64,000 bases of DNA from Pseudoalteromonas phenolica (GTDB taxonomy: Bacteria; Pseudomonadota; Gammaproteobacteria; Enterobacterales; Alteromonadaceae): NCBI RefSeq assembly GCF_005886345.1, contig NZ_PNEC01000031.1, positions 1 to 64,000 of the forward strand, read 5' to 3'. Every line of letters begins with the position of its first letter. Position 1 is the first letter of the stretch. The notes under the pieces are model-generated. The model saw nothing but the letters and a program-made list of their open reading frames with translations, was not told the origin of the DNA and made no database searches. This document shows, in pieces, positions 8,175-16,823 of the stretch. The translations under genes were made by a program, and so were the position numbers.

Positions 8175-9743
8175 TTGCAAGTGAAAAGAGCCAATCGACA
8201 CCTTTTTATTATTCTGCATTTAATCGTTATGATTACTGTAACACTCTCCTTGATAACAGGTTTGAGAGTCAGCTTGTTACAGTATGATCACTTTTCATTT
8301 CTAGCCCATGTTTTGCCGCAAGGTAAAATGCATACCGTTCACTATTATTCTGGGATTACACTTGCTTTAGCGAGTGTCTGTTTTATTCTTTACCGCTTAA
8401 CGTTTGAGCATAAAACAACAAATAATAAGTATCATCGATCAGTAAACTGGTTTGGTTATATCGTTCTTCTTGTTAGTTTAATCTCGGGCTTTATCCGATG
8501 GTTAGACTTAGCCAATGTATGGATCTCAACAGTTCATTACCTGAGTGCTTTAGCGATCATACTCTTCTTGATATTGCATAGTTACGTTTACTTCTTAACA
8601 TTAGGCAAAAAATTAGTAAGTAAACTCTTCCAAATAAAAGCGATAGTGAGATTTAAATGGCATCTCATTAGTTTTGGCTTGCTGGCAGGTACAGGCTTAT
8701 TTATTTTTGAGCAAAATAAATCTCTAAGCTTTCAGGTGTTACCACTTGAACATTCAGACTTTATTGCAATCGATGGACAAGATTCAGAGCCTTTTTGGCA
8801 AAATATCGAATGGAAAACAATTAACACCTACGGCGGGGCAAACTTCAATAACGGTTATACACCCGTACAAATAAAGATTGCCAGCAACGATGTCGAGAGC
8901 TATTTCTTATTTCGTTGGCAAGATGAGACTAAAAGTCTAACCCACCTGCCATTGGTTAAATTAAATCAACAGTGGCAAGTGAAGCAACAAGGCTTCCATA
9001 TATTCAATGAAACTCGCTATTACGAAGATAAATTTGCAGTTTTGCTTAGTCAGAGTTGTGACCATGGCGGCGATGGCACAGCGCATTTAGGAAAGTCACC
9101 CATCAAAGGCAAACCTGCCAATTGGCATGGCAAAGGCTACCATGGTGCACTCGATGGCAGAGTACGTGACCTTTGGCATTGGAAAGCTCTACGCACCAAC
9201 GACATGGTACAAATGGATGACAATGTCATTGCCGCGCCAAGAATTGCTAAATCTGGAGATAGGCGTTATACCGCAGGTTACTTTGCAGATGGTAAAGAAA
9301 GTGGTGCGTATGTAATGAATTGGCTTTGGTACGACAAAAACAAAGTCATCCCCAAGCGTTTGCCATTACCTGAATATCAGCACATGTATAGAGTTGATAA
9401 CCAACATATTGAACAAGCCGTTTTACCTTGGTTCTCAAGTAAACCTTATAAACCATTGCTAGATACCTTCCCTGAAGGCACTTTATTAAGTTCGGTACTT
9501 TATCGTTCGAATCGCTTTGAAGGAGACCGAGGCGATGTCACAGCAAAAGGTCATTGGCAAGACGGGTATTGGACATTAGAAGTTGCGAGAAGGAACAAAA
9601 CAGGTTCTGAATATGACGTAGCGTTAGAGCAGGGCGTTTGTTTGTGGGTTGCCGCTTTTGACCACGCACAAATCGCACATACTCGTCACCAGAGGCCTTT
9701 GAAATTGGATTACTCGGCGCTCAGTCAAAAAGGAAAGTTATGA
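8175..9743 (+). CDS. Cytochrome b561-like / ethylbenzene-dehydrogenase-type heme protein
   Basis: A 522-residue fusion. The N-terminal part (about 1-180) has four or five membrane segments with histidines in them (HVLPQGKMHTVHYYSG, STVHYLSALAIILFLILHSYVYF), as in di-heme cytochrome b561/b6-type domains. The rest (about 195-510) is a periplasmic domain resembling the heme-binding ethylbenzene dehydrogenase gamma subunit (EB_dh): LEHSDFIAIDGQDSEPFW, YFLFRWQDETKS, HGKGYHGALDGRVRDLWHWK. This suggests electron exchange between the quinone pool and a periplasmic partner. The start is TTG 8175 or GTG 8181; neither has a strong ribosome site. It overlaps the next gene by ATGA. Function inferred only. 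Confidence 0.65.
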   Translation: MQVKRANRHLFIILHLIVMITVTLSLITGLRVSLLQYDHFSFLAHVLPQGKMHTVHYYSGITLALASVCFILYRLTFEHKTTNNKYHRSVNWFGYIVLLVSLISGFIRWLDLANVWISTVHYLSALAIILFLILHSYVYFLTLGKKLVSKLFQIKAIVRFKWHLISFGLLAGTGLFIFEQNKSLSFQVLPLEHSDFIAIDGQDSEPFWQNIEWKTINTYGGANFNNGYTPVQIKIASNDVESYFLFRWQDETKSLTHLPLVKLNQQWQVKQQGFHIFNETRYYEDKFAVLLSQSCDHGGDGTAHLGKSPIKGKPANWHGKGYHGALDGRVRDLWHWKALRTNDMVQMDDNVIAAPRIAKSGDRRYTAGYFADGKESGAYVMNWLWYDKNKVIPKRLPLPEYQHMYRVDNQHIEQAVLPWFSSKPYKPLLDTFPEGTLLSSVLYRSNRFEGDRGDVTAKGHWQDGYWTLEVARRNKTGSEYDVALEQGVCLWVAAFDHAQIAHTRHQRPLKLDYSALSQKGKL

Positions 9744-10390
9744 TGCTTAAACGATTATTACTTTCTATTGTTTTTTTTTCGGTTTGCTTAGCTGTTGGGC
9801 ATCTAACTCAGAGAGCGCCGAGTATACCCCTAGATAATAAATTTTATAAAGTTGATAAAGATGGTCAGTTGATGGCTGCGTGGAAGGGCCCTTGGGCTTG
9901 CGTTTACGATGAAAAACAAAATCTGTTATGGGAAGTGAAGCGTGACGATGAATCCATCCATGATGGTTACTGGAGTTATTCGTGGTTAAACGACCAAATA
10001 GGCGTAAAAGATAGCGGCGATTGCTATTTTGAGCCGAACCGATGCGATACCCAAGACTTGATCCGTAAAGCAAATCAAATTGAGCTTTGTAAAGTAACAG
10101 GTTGGCGCTTACCGACAAAACAAGAAGTAGAAGCAATCTTACAAACTCAAGATAAACCTCAGCAAGCAATGCTTTCTACAGATTATTTTCGTCATATAAA
10201 AGCGGGCGATTATTGGACTCAAGACGCAGAGCGACCTTTAGGTGGGCATTATCGCCATCTAGATAAAGGTGCGATTGCTGTCGATTTTTATCAAGGGCGT
10301 TTTCATACTCTTCCCTACAGAAATGCTGCATTTGTGATGTTAGTAACTTCCGAATTACCCAATTCGATTAAGGAGGCTAATGTACATTAA
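9740..10390 (+). CDS. DUF1566-containing secreted protein
   Basis: A 216-residue protein with an N-terminal signal or anchor (about 1-22) and a DUF1566 (Lcl C-terminal-like) fold: the sequence around WACVYDEKQNLLWEVK, GDCYFEPNRCDTQDLI and VTGWRLPTKQEVEAIL is diagnostic, including paired cysteines that could form disulfides. It is translationally coupled to the upstream heme protein (ATG overlaps TGA), so both probably act in the same envelope process. No catalytic residues can be named. Confidence 0.7.
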   Translation: MMLKRLLLSIVFFSVCLAVGHLTQRAPSIPLDNKFYKVDKDGQLMAAWKGPWACVYDEKQNLLWEVKRDDESIHDGYWSYSWLNDQIGVKDSGDCYFEPNRCDTQDLIRKANQIELCKVTGWRLPTKQEVEAILQTQDKPQQAMLSTDYFRHIKAGDYWTQDAERPLGGHYRHLDKGAIAVDFYQGRFHTLPYRNAAFVMLVTSELPNSIKEANVH

Positions 10391-10400
10391 ACCCGTCAAT

Positions 10401-10450
10401 TTAATACCAATACTCAAAATAGATCATTTAATTAAGAGGATTGATATAAG
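10401..10450. repeat. Short palindromic intergenic repeat
   Basis: TTAATACCAATACTC at the left and the complement of GAGGATTGATATAAG at the right form an imperfect inverted repeat about 50 bases long, with AT-rich middle (AAATAGATCATTTAATTAA). Repeats of this type (ATACCAAT...TTAATTA...ATTGGTAT) are, to my knowledge, scattered between genes in Alteromonadales. I found no second copy in this window. Confidence 0.45.
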
Positions 10451-10489
10451 ACGATTTTTTAACAGCAACATCAGTACTAAGGAACAACT

Positions 10490-12457
10490 ATGAAAACTTA
10501 TAGCAAGGTCGCTATATCATTTGCTTTGCTTGGTGCGTTTAACGCGCAAGCAGGCAGTAAATATCATCGTCTCATTTGGGATAACGCCCCACAGAGTCAA
10601 GCGACTATCGGCTTTACACCTAATGGCAGCTCAAATCATTATGTCAAATATGGCGTATCGACAGATGAGTCTTTATGGCAAAGAAAGAACGTGACAGCTA
10701 GCCATACCTTCGATGGTTCTTTACAAAGTAAATTTGTAAAGCTCACAGGGTTATCTGCGAATAAAGCCGTGTATTATCGCGTCTGTGATGATTCGGGGTG
10801 TGGGCAGCGTCTGTGGTTCAAAACAGCTCCGAATGACAGCTCCCCCTTTATTGCAATCGCTGGTGGAGATACACGCACTGGATGGACGAATCGACAAAAT
10901 GGTAATAAGTTAGTCGCTAAGATCCGTCCACTGTTTATTATGCATGGCGGCGACTATACCAATGCAAACACCGCTTCTGAAATGAGCAGTTACCTCAATG
11001 ATTGGCAGCTTACTTTCTCGTCAGATAGCATTGACGGGCTGAGTTACAAACGGATCTACCCGTTTGTTGCCACACATGGTAATCATGAAGATGATAACTA
11101 CAAAACACTGTGCCAGGTGTTTGGTGTGGATTACGACAACAATAATGTCTGTGACGCGAAAGATACCTATGGTGCATTTAACGTTTCGCCATTATTACGT
11201 GTATATACGTTAAATTCTCAATATAAAAACTCGGGCTGGTCGAGTTATGCAACAGCAATGAATAATTGGTTGCAACAAGATCTGCAAAGCTCTGGTGGCT
11301 CAGTAAGTTGGCGCGTAGCACAATACCATAAGCCAATGTTCCCGCATTATTCAGGTAAATCAGACAACACCATTTTGCATACTTGGTGGGCAAATCATTT
11401 CTATAACCATAAAATGAATTTGGTGGTTGAATCTGATACGCACATCAACAAAGTGACACAAGCACTGAAACCAAGTGGTAACAATTTTACGAGTACAACC
11501 AGTGGCGGTACTGTGTTTGTAGGGGAAGGAAGTTGGGGGGCGCCTGCCCGTAGTGCCAACGAACCTAAATCTTGGACGATTGATCTTGCCAGTATTCAAC
11601 AATTCAAAGTGCTCACGGTATCAAGTGATAAGCTTGATGTGAGAACTGCACAATTTAACTCTACTGCAAACACACTTTCAAAAGCTGATCGAGATGCAAA
11701 TCCAACCTTGCTACCCAATAATGTTAATTGGTGGTATGCCTCAGGGGCAGGTGATGTACTTAACTTAGTTAAAGCGACTAACGGATTAACTAAAATTGAT
11801 ACTGGTGTGATAGATCAACCTGTGGGTGATACGGAGTTAACAAGTGGTGTTGCTGCAACAAATATCAGCGGTAATAAATCGCAAGAGCTAGGTTTTTATA
11901 TTGACGTGCCAGCTGGTCAAAATGCTTTATTAGTTGAAATGTCTGGTGGAGCTGGTGATGCCGATATGTATGTGCGTTATGGCAGCAAACCAACGTCGAG
12001 TTCATACGACTGCCGCCCTTATAAAAATGGCAATAATGAAACTTGCAGTATTGATGCTGTGAAAACGGGTAAATACTACGTGGTCGTTAAAGGTTACAGC
12101 GCATTTAGTGGTGTGAGCTTAAAAGCAACCTATAGCAATAATGGCAGCGGAGGTAATGGCGGGTCTGATACCTTTACAAACCTGTCTGCGAGTACCGGTA
12201 AATGGCAATATCGAAGTGCAACTTTACCCAGTGGTGTAAGCAAAATGACGGTCACTATTTCTGGTGGCACTGGCGACGCGGACCTATATGTTAAAAGTGG
12301 TTCTGCACCCAATAGTTCCAGTTATGAATGTCGTCCTTATAAAGATGGCAACAGTGAGACATGCACGCTCATAAACCCAAAAGCAGGCGAGTGGCACTTT
12401 GGCGTAAAAGCCTATAAAGCCTATTCGGGTGTGACGTTAAGTTATAGTTATGAATAA
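10490..12457 (+). CDS. Secreted metallophosphoesterase with two PPC domains
   Basis: A 655-residue exported enzyme. Signal peptide (1-21), a fibronectin-like N-terminal domain (about 25-110, as in purple acid phosphatases), then a calcineurin-like phosphoesterase core with metal ligands in GGDTRT, MHGGDYTN, THGNHEDD, QYHKPMFPH and ESDTHINKV. Two bacterial pre-peptidase C-terminal (PPC) domains follow (about 445-550 and 560-655), near-repeats of each other (GGAGDADMYVRYG and GGTGDADLYVKSG), separated by a GGNGG linker. PPC domains are usual in secreted hydrolases of marine gammaproteobacteria and are often removed after export. It likely releases phosphate outside the cell. A strong terminator follows. 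Confidence 0.88.
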   Translation: MKTYSKVAISFALLGAFNAQAGSKYHRLIWDNAPQSQATIGFTPNGSSNHYVKYGVSTDESLWQRKNVTASHTFDGSLQSKFVKLTGLSANKAVYYRVCDDSGCGQRLWFKTAPNDSSPFIAIAGGDTRTGWTNRQNGNKLVAKIRPLFIMHGGDYTNANTASEMSSYLNDWQLTFSSDSIDGLSYKRIYPFVATHGNHEDDNYKTLCQVFGVDYDNNNVCDAKDTYGAFNVSPLLRVYTLNSQYKNSGWSSYATAMNNWLQQDLQSSGGSVSWRVAQYHKPMFPHYSGKSDNTILHTWWANHFYNHKMNLVVESDTHINKVTQALKPSGNNFTSTTSGGTVFVGEGSWGAPARSANEPKSWTIDLASIQQFKVLTVSSDKLDVRTAQFNSTANTLSKADRDANPTLLPNNVNWWYASGAGDVLNLVKATNGLTKIDTGVIDQPVGDTELTSGVAATNISGNKSQELGFYIDVPAGQNALLVEMSGGAGDADMYVRYGSKPTSSSYDCRPYKNGNNETCSIDAVKTGKYYVVVKGYSAFSGVSLKATYSNNGSGGNGGSDTFTNLSASTGKWQYRSATLPSGVSKMTVTISGGTGDADLYVKSGSAPNSSSYECRPYKDGNSETCTLINPKAGEWHFGVKAYKAYSGVTLSYSYE

Positions 12458-12473
12458 ATTTGCGTGATAATTG

Positions 12474-12502
12474 AAAAAGCCAAGCTTCGCTTGGCTTTTT
12501 TG
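12474..12502 (+). terminator. Terminator after phosphoesterase
   Basis: AAAAAGCCAAGC (12474-12485), loop TTC, GCTTGGCTTTTT (12489-12500), then more T. A perfect 12-bp stem of the classical intrinsic type. Confidence 0.9.
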
Positions 12503-12586
12503 TTTGACCTGTCTACTACTTTACACTTTATGCTTTCATCATCGAAACAAGCTAATCTTAATTACGCTTTAATTTATACACTCAGA

Positions 12587-13029
12587 ATGGGCTATATGTT
12601 TTTAATCTCCGAACTTGCAAAACGTGTAGGTGTATCAAGAACGACCGTGTTGTACTTCGAGAAATTAGGTGTCATTAGAGGTCAACGTTTAGACAATGGT
12701 TATCGGGTTTACACCGAATTGGATGCTCAGCGTTTAATTTTAACCATGCAGTTACAAGCTGGTGGATTATCACTTAAAGAGTGTATTGCCTGTCTGAATG
12801 GCAAATTAGAGAAAGATATTTTAAGTGAAAGACTGCGCTTGTTAGATGAAGAAATAGTGCAAAAACAGAAAGCGAGAAATTACTTTCTGGTTTACTGGGG
12901 GAAAGTTCTAATCGTGACTTTCATGCGCAATTAAATGAACTTGCTCCACAAGCGGACTATGAATGGTTATTACAGCAGGGTTTACTGAAAAAGAAGCGCA
13001 AAGAATCAGGTAGTTATCAAAAGATATGA
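12587..13029 (+). pseudogene. MerR-family regulator, frameshifted
   Basis: The N-terminal MerR winged helix is clear (FLISELAKRVGVSRTTVLYF, VIRGQRLDNGYRVY), followed by the dimerisation helix. Near 12876 the frame is lost: the original frame runs into RNYFLVYWGKV and stops at 12934, while the -1 frame carries the expected continuation ELLSGLLGESSNRDFHAQLN through QADYEWLLQQGLLKKKRKESG to a stop at 13027-13029. One missing base (GAGAGAA to GAGAAA-like) explains it. The restored gene ends in an ATGA overlap with the methyltransferase, as in related MerR/methyltransferase pairs. Start could be 12587 or 12596. It could be a sequencing error, but the neighbour is broken twice as well. Confidence 0.7.
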
Positions 13030-13771
13030 ATACACACGACCAATATATGCAAGACTTCCTAACCGTTTTGAACCTTTGACTCGTTGGGGGCCCGGAGACG
13101 ACATTGATACGCTCAAAGCGATTGCACATATTCCGAGTAAAGCTGATAGCATTTTAGAAATCGGCAGTGGTAAAGGTTTATCGACTTGTTTATTGGCAGA
13201 GTATTTTAACGCTCAGAACACAGCCATTGATAACGAACCCATTGCAGTAACAAACTTAGCAGAGTTGATAGATAGTAAGGGTTTCACAAAACAGGTTACC
13301 CCCATGTGTGCGAGTATGTCTGAACTGCCATTTAAGGCAAATAGTTTTGATGCAATTTTGGCAGAAAACTGTGTCTATATTATGGGTTTTGAAGAAGCTC
13401 TAAAGCACTGGCAAACTGTGCTCAAGACTAATGGTTAGATTATTGTCAGTGATTTAGTTTGGTTAACTTCTAAGCCAAGTGAAAAGTATCAATCATTTTG
13501 GTCAACTGAATATCCAGCTATGACAAATGTTGATACGCGTTTTATGCAAGCTAAAAAACAGGCTTTTGAGGTGTTAGATGACTTCACAATTAGTGACAAA
13601 GCTTGGCAAAACTATTGGCAGCCCTTGCAAGCAAGGGTGAATGCGCTAAAAGCCAGTATGCCAGAGTCACAGGCAATCAAAGATATTCAAAGAGAGCTCG
13701 ATATTTATCAATCACATGATGGGTCGCAGTTCGGTTATCATTTCTTTGTGCTAAGAAGAAAAGAGTTATAA
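13026..13771 (+). pseudogene. Class I SAM methyltransferase, frameshift plus nonsense
   Basis: ATG 13026 overlaps the MerR stop and begins MNTHDQYMQDF. One missing T near 13054 shifts the frame; with it restored the protein reads on as PNRFEPLTRWGPGDDIDTL into the SAM-binding motif ILEIGSGKGLSTCLLAEYF and motif IV region AILAENCVYIMGF. A TAG at 13436-13438 then interrupts a frame that resumes immediately as IIVSDLVWLTSKPSEKY and ends at 13771. The restored length is about 248 residues, normal for the family. Two independent lesions make this a pseudogene. The substrate of the ancestral enzyme is unknown. Confidence 0.75.
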
Positions 13772-13805
13772 AGTTAAGCATAAATAGTTAGTTAGGATGT
13801 TCGTT

Positions 13806-14342
13806 ATGTACCCGCAAGTACTCGATTTTTGGTTTAATGAAATCTCACCAAAGATGTGGTGGCAAAAAGATTTAGCGTTTGATACTGAAATTGTTCGACG
13901 CTTTGGCGCATTACATCAACAAGCGGTTCTAGGAGAGTTGTTTGAATGGCGAGAGAATGCAGAGTCTAGTCTTGCAGAAGTGCTTGTACTCGATCAATTT
14001 TCCAGGAATATACATCGAGATACGCCACAAGCTTTTGCTGCAGATCCGCTCGCCTTGGCACTTGCTCAGCAAGCCATTAAAAATGGTTTTGATAAATTAG
14101 TTGAGGTTGATAAACGCAGCTTCTTTTATCTTCCATTCATGCACAGTGAGTCAAAACGCATTCATGAAGAAGCAGTAAAGCTCTATACAGCGTATGGCAA
14201 TGAAAATAATCTAGAATTCGAGCTGAAACATAAAGTGATCATAGACAGATTTGGCCGTTATCCACATCGTAATGAAATTTTAGGCAGAGAATCTACCCAA
14301 CAAGAAATCGCTTTTTTGCAAGAACCAGACTCGAGCTTTTAG
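13806..14342 (+). CDS. DUF924 family protein
   Basis: A 178-residue protein of the DUF924 family, recognisable by YPQVLDFWF at the start, EVLVLDQFSRNIHRDTP (about 57-73) and DRFGRYPHRNEILGRESTQQE near the end. The family has an all-helical TPR-like fold and no established biochemical role. ATG 13806 is preferred over the in-frame start 9 bases upstream because TTAGGATG lies at a good distance. The frame is intact, in contrast to the two genes upstream. A terminator follows. Confidence 0.85.
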   Translation: MYPQVLDFWFNEISPKMWWQKDLAFDTEIVRRFGALHQQAVLGELFEWRENAESSLAEVLVLDQFSRNIHRDTPQAFAADPLALALAQQAIKNGFDKLVEVDKRSFFYLPFMHSESKRIHEEAVKLYTAYGNENNLEFELKHKVIIDRFGRYPHRNEILGRESTQQEIAFLQEPDSSF

Positions 14343-14360
14343 GCTTTTATAAACTAACTC

Positions 14361-14390
14361 ACAAAGCGCGTGTAAATCGCGCTTTGTTTC
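14361..14390 (+). terminator. Terminator after DUF924 gene
   Basis: ACAAAGCGCG (14361-14370) pairs with CGCGCTTTGT (14378-14387) around a 7-base loop, followed by TTCC. Confidence 0.75.
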
Positions 14391-14485
14391 CTTTGAACAT
14401 AAAAAATAGAATATGCTTAGTCATTACTGAATCATTCATAAAGATAAGTTAAACTCTCGCCTTTATTTTTAGGAGGCGAACAAGC

Positions 14486-15835
14486 GTGATCTCAGGACTA
14501 ACAGCAGCAGAGCAACAATGTCATAATCTAAATGATTTAAAAGCAGGGAAGTACCAAGGTTATAAAAGGCTGCAATTAGTCGAAGGCTTATCTGAATTCC
14601 CTGAAGAAATCCTTTCTTTATCAAACACACTTGAAGTGTTAGATCTCTCAAATAATCTGCTATCAGAATTACCAGACAGTTTTGTTCAATTAAAAAACTT
14701 AAAAGTATTATTTTTATCGTTTAATCAGTTTAAAGTTTTCCCTGACGTGTTAGGGGAATGCATCAATTTAGACATGGTTGGGTTTAAATCGAATCAAATC
14801 GAGTCAATTAGCGAGACGGCACTCCCAATAAACTTACGCTGGTTGATTTTAACCGACAATCGTCTAACTCAATTACCACACAGCTTTGGTCAATTAAGTC
14901 AGTTAAAGAAGTTAGCATTAGCCGGGAATAAACTTTCTGCAATTCCAGAAAGTTTTACACAGTGCAAGCAATTAGAGTTAATTAGGCTTTCAGCGAATGA
15001 ACTAACTTTAGTCCCAGCGGGTTTATTCAAACTGCCAAAATTGGCTTGGCTGGCACTATCAGGTAATCCATTGGTTGGCGAGCATAAAGCACATTCAGGT
15101 ATTGCCCAGTATGAACAGCAAGATATTGTTCTCAATGAGCAAATAGGTCAGGGCGCATCGGGTGTAATTTACAGAGGAAAATTAAATAATGCTGACACAG
15201 ACATTGCCATTAAGGTGTTTAAAGGCGGTAAAACCAGTGATGGTTATCCAGAAGATGAGTTAAATGCTTGTTTAACTGCAGGTCAGCATGAGAACTTGAT
15301 CAAAACATTTGCGCATATTTCAGACCAAGACTTTTTGGCGCTTCTTATGGATTTAATTCCAGCAGGTTATGAAAATCTTGGCCTTCCTCCAAACTATGAA
15401 ACCTGTACAAGAGACACATTTGTCGAAGGCACGCAATTTTCTATTGAAACAATAAACAATATTGCTAAACAGTTAGCAGATGTATTATCGCATTTACATA
15501 ACCAGCAAGTCAGTCATGGTGATTTCTACGCGCATAATACGATGATTAATGCTCAAGGGCATGTGATGTTTGGTGACTTTGGTGCCGCGACGCAATTACA
15601 TAACTTGTCTGAAGTACAGCAACAGCAATTTGAACGCATTGAAGTCAGAGCGTTTGGTAATTTGCTAGACGATTTATTGAATCATTATGAAGTAATAGAA
15701 ACAGAAGAAAGGTCAAAGCTCGAGGACTTAGCATTGTTTGAAAAAGTTTCAAATATTCGAAATTCGTGTTTGAATGATGACATATCACACAGGCCAAGCT
15801 TTACTGATATTAAGAAATTGATGACTCAAAACTAA
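14486..15835 (+). CDS. Leucine-rich repeat protein kinase-like protein
   Basis: A 449-residue soluble fusion of about eight leucine-rich repeats (about 25-200; LEVLDLSNNLLSELPDSF, LRWLILTDNRLTQLPHSF and similar) and a eukaryotic-like Ser/Thr kinase domain (about 215-445). Kinase features: glycine loop IGQGASGVIY (about 219), lysine K243 in AIKVF, catalytic loop HGDFYAHN (D346, replacing the usual HRD form) and GDFGAA (DFG D364). It starts at GTG 14486 with AGGAGG 7 bases upstream; no ATG alternative keeps the first repeat. There is no signal peptide, so it acts in the cytoplasm. The target is unknown. The family exists in other proteobacteria but is little studied. Confidence 0.85.
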   Translation: MISGLTAAEQQCHNLNDLKAGKYQGYKRLQLVEGLSEFPEEILSLSNTLEVLDLSNNLLSELPDSFVQLKNLKVLFLSFNQFKVFPDVLGECINLDMVGFKSNQIESISETALPINLRWLILTDNRLTQLPHSFGQLSQLKKLALAGNKLSAIPESFTQCKQLELIRLSANELTLVPAGLFKLPKLAWLALSGNPLVGEHKAHSGIAQYEQQDIVLNEQIGQGASGVIYRGKLNNADTDIAIKVFKGGKTSDGYPEDELNACLTAGQHENLIKTFAHISDQDFLALLMDLIPAGYENLGLPPNYETCTRDTFVEGTQFSIETINNIAKQLADVLSHLHNQQVSHGDFYAHNTMINAQGHVMFGDFGAATQLHNLSEVQQQQFERIEVRAFGNLLDDLLNHYEVIETEERSKLEDLALFEKVSNIRNSCLNDDISHRPSFTDIKKLMTQN

Positions 15836-15895
15836 ACAGGCTTTTTGAGTCAACAGCACTTGCTGAATTCATAGATGAAGTTATAAGGATTATTC

Positions 15896-16240
15896 ATGCC
15901 TCACTTTATATTAGATTGTTCAGATTCTATCCTTGATAATTATACAGAAGAAGATTTGATGGCAAGCATTCATCACGCAGCGAATTCTTCTGACTTATTT
16001 GTTGAAAATGAAATTAAGGTAAGGATTAACCCTTATCAAAAATACTTAGTTGGTAATAAAAGTGCTGATTTCATTCATGTATTTGCACACATCATGCAGG
16101 GCAGGACTACCGAACAGAAAGCCATGCTTTCAAAGATTATTGTTTCTAAACTCGCTGAACTATTTCCAAATATTGAGAATATCGCGATGAACGTCAGCGA
16201 TTTTGAGAAAGCAACTTATTGTAATCTTGGGAAGTTATAA
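15896..16240 (+). CDS. 5-carboxymethyl-2-hydroxymuconate isomerase-like protein
   Basis: A 114-residue tautomerase-superfamily protein with the CHMI (HpaF) pattern: PHFILDCSD at the N-terminus, so that removal of Met exposes the catalytic proline, plus FIHVFAHIMQGRTTEQK and a SKLAELFPNIENIAMNV tail. HpaF acts in homoprotocatechuate degradation, but no other gene of that pathway is nearby, so the true substrate here is uncertain. An 11-bp stem (CTTGGGAAGTT at 16226, partner at 16255) spans the stop codon and may terminate transcription. Confidence 0.8.
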   Translation: MPHFILDCSDSILDNYTEEDLMASIHHAANSSDLFVENEIKVRINPYQKYLVGNKSADFIHVFAHIMQGRTTEQKAMLSKIIVSKLAELFPNIENIAMNVSDFEKATYCNLGKL

Positions 16241-16265
16241 ATTTTTTAGCTTTGAACTTCCCAAG
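16226..16265. terminator. Hairpin between convergent genes
   Basis: CTTGGGAAGTT (16226-16236) is the exact complement of AACTTCCCAAG (16255-16265), with an 18-base AT-rich loop. It overlaps the end of the isomerase gene and lies before the end of the convergent DUF2805 gene. Without a T-run after it, termination is plausible but not certain. Confidence 0.5.
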
Positions 16266-16285
16266 TAGCCTATGCATTGCTATCC

Positions 16286-16537
16286 CTAGCGGTGCTTGTA
16301 CTGTGTTTTACAATATCCTCGTGAAATGTCAGGGTTTCGTAATTTAAGATGTTTGGTCTCTCGTCCAGACATGCGTTTTCGCCACATTTTGAAACTGCTT
16401 GGTTTCATTTCTTTACGCATTAAATTAACGACTTGCGTTTCATTTAAGCCATATAAGGTATTAATTGCTTCAAATGGTGTTCTGTCTTCCCACGCCATTT
16501 CGATTATGCGTGAAACTTCGTGCTCTAATAGGTCCAT
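16286..16537 (-). CDS. DUF2805 / TIGR03643 family small protein
   Basis: An 83-residue basic protein. LEHEVSRIIEMAWEDRTPFE, GLNETQVVNLMRKEMKPSSFKMWRKRMSGRETKH are the conserved core of the DUF2805 family, which has a helix-turn-helix-like helical pattern. The strongly basic C-terminus suggests nucleic-acid contact, but no function is established. Convergent with the isomerase gene. Confidence 0.8.
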   Translation of the reverse strand: MDLLEHEVSRIIEMAWEDRTPFEAINTLYGLNETQVVNLMRKEMKPSSFKMWRKRMSGRETKHLKLRNPDISRGYCKTQYKHR

Positions 16538-16731
16538 ATTTTTTATGTACTGAGATACTTATTCTGTTATTACGGAAAATTCTAAGCTTTAGATTTATAA
16601 ATTTTCTGTATTTTTATGAAATAGTTAAATCCAATTATCCGGGATAAAATTGTAGTTTTCAGAAACAATATAGAAATATTTGTAAACAAAATATTGCAAT
16701 TGTTCACAATTCGATCTAAAACTCTAACTGC

Positions 16732-16755
16732 ATCTGGACTGATGTCATACCAGAT
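16732..16755. promoter_or_regulatory. Inverted repeat in lipase leader
   Basis: ATCTGG (16732-16737) and CCAGAT (16750-16755) form a dyad with a 12-base spacer, about 70 bases before the lipase-like gene. It could be an operator; the regulator is unknown. Confidence 0.25.
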
Positions 16756-16823
16756 TCCGCACGGGAAACCTTATTCCTAGTAATGAGAATAAGATTATTT
16801 TTGCAATAAACTTGGAGGTTGCG

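Noticed and set aside
12464-12586. Longer MerR open frame starting with TTG.
   Set aside because: It begins within the terminator of the preceding gene, and the MerR homology begins only near 12596.
13076-13771. Two separate small genes (13076-13438 and 13520-13771).
   Set aside because: Both are in the same frame, separated only by one TAG, and together make a normal methyltransferase.
16783-16802. Fur-box-like AATGAGAATAAGATTATT before the lipase-like gene.
   Set aside because: Too few matches to the GATAAT repeat pattern, and no iron-related gene follows.
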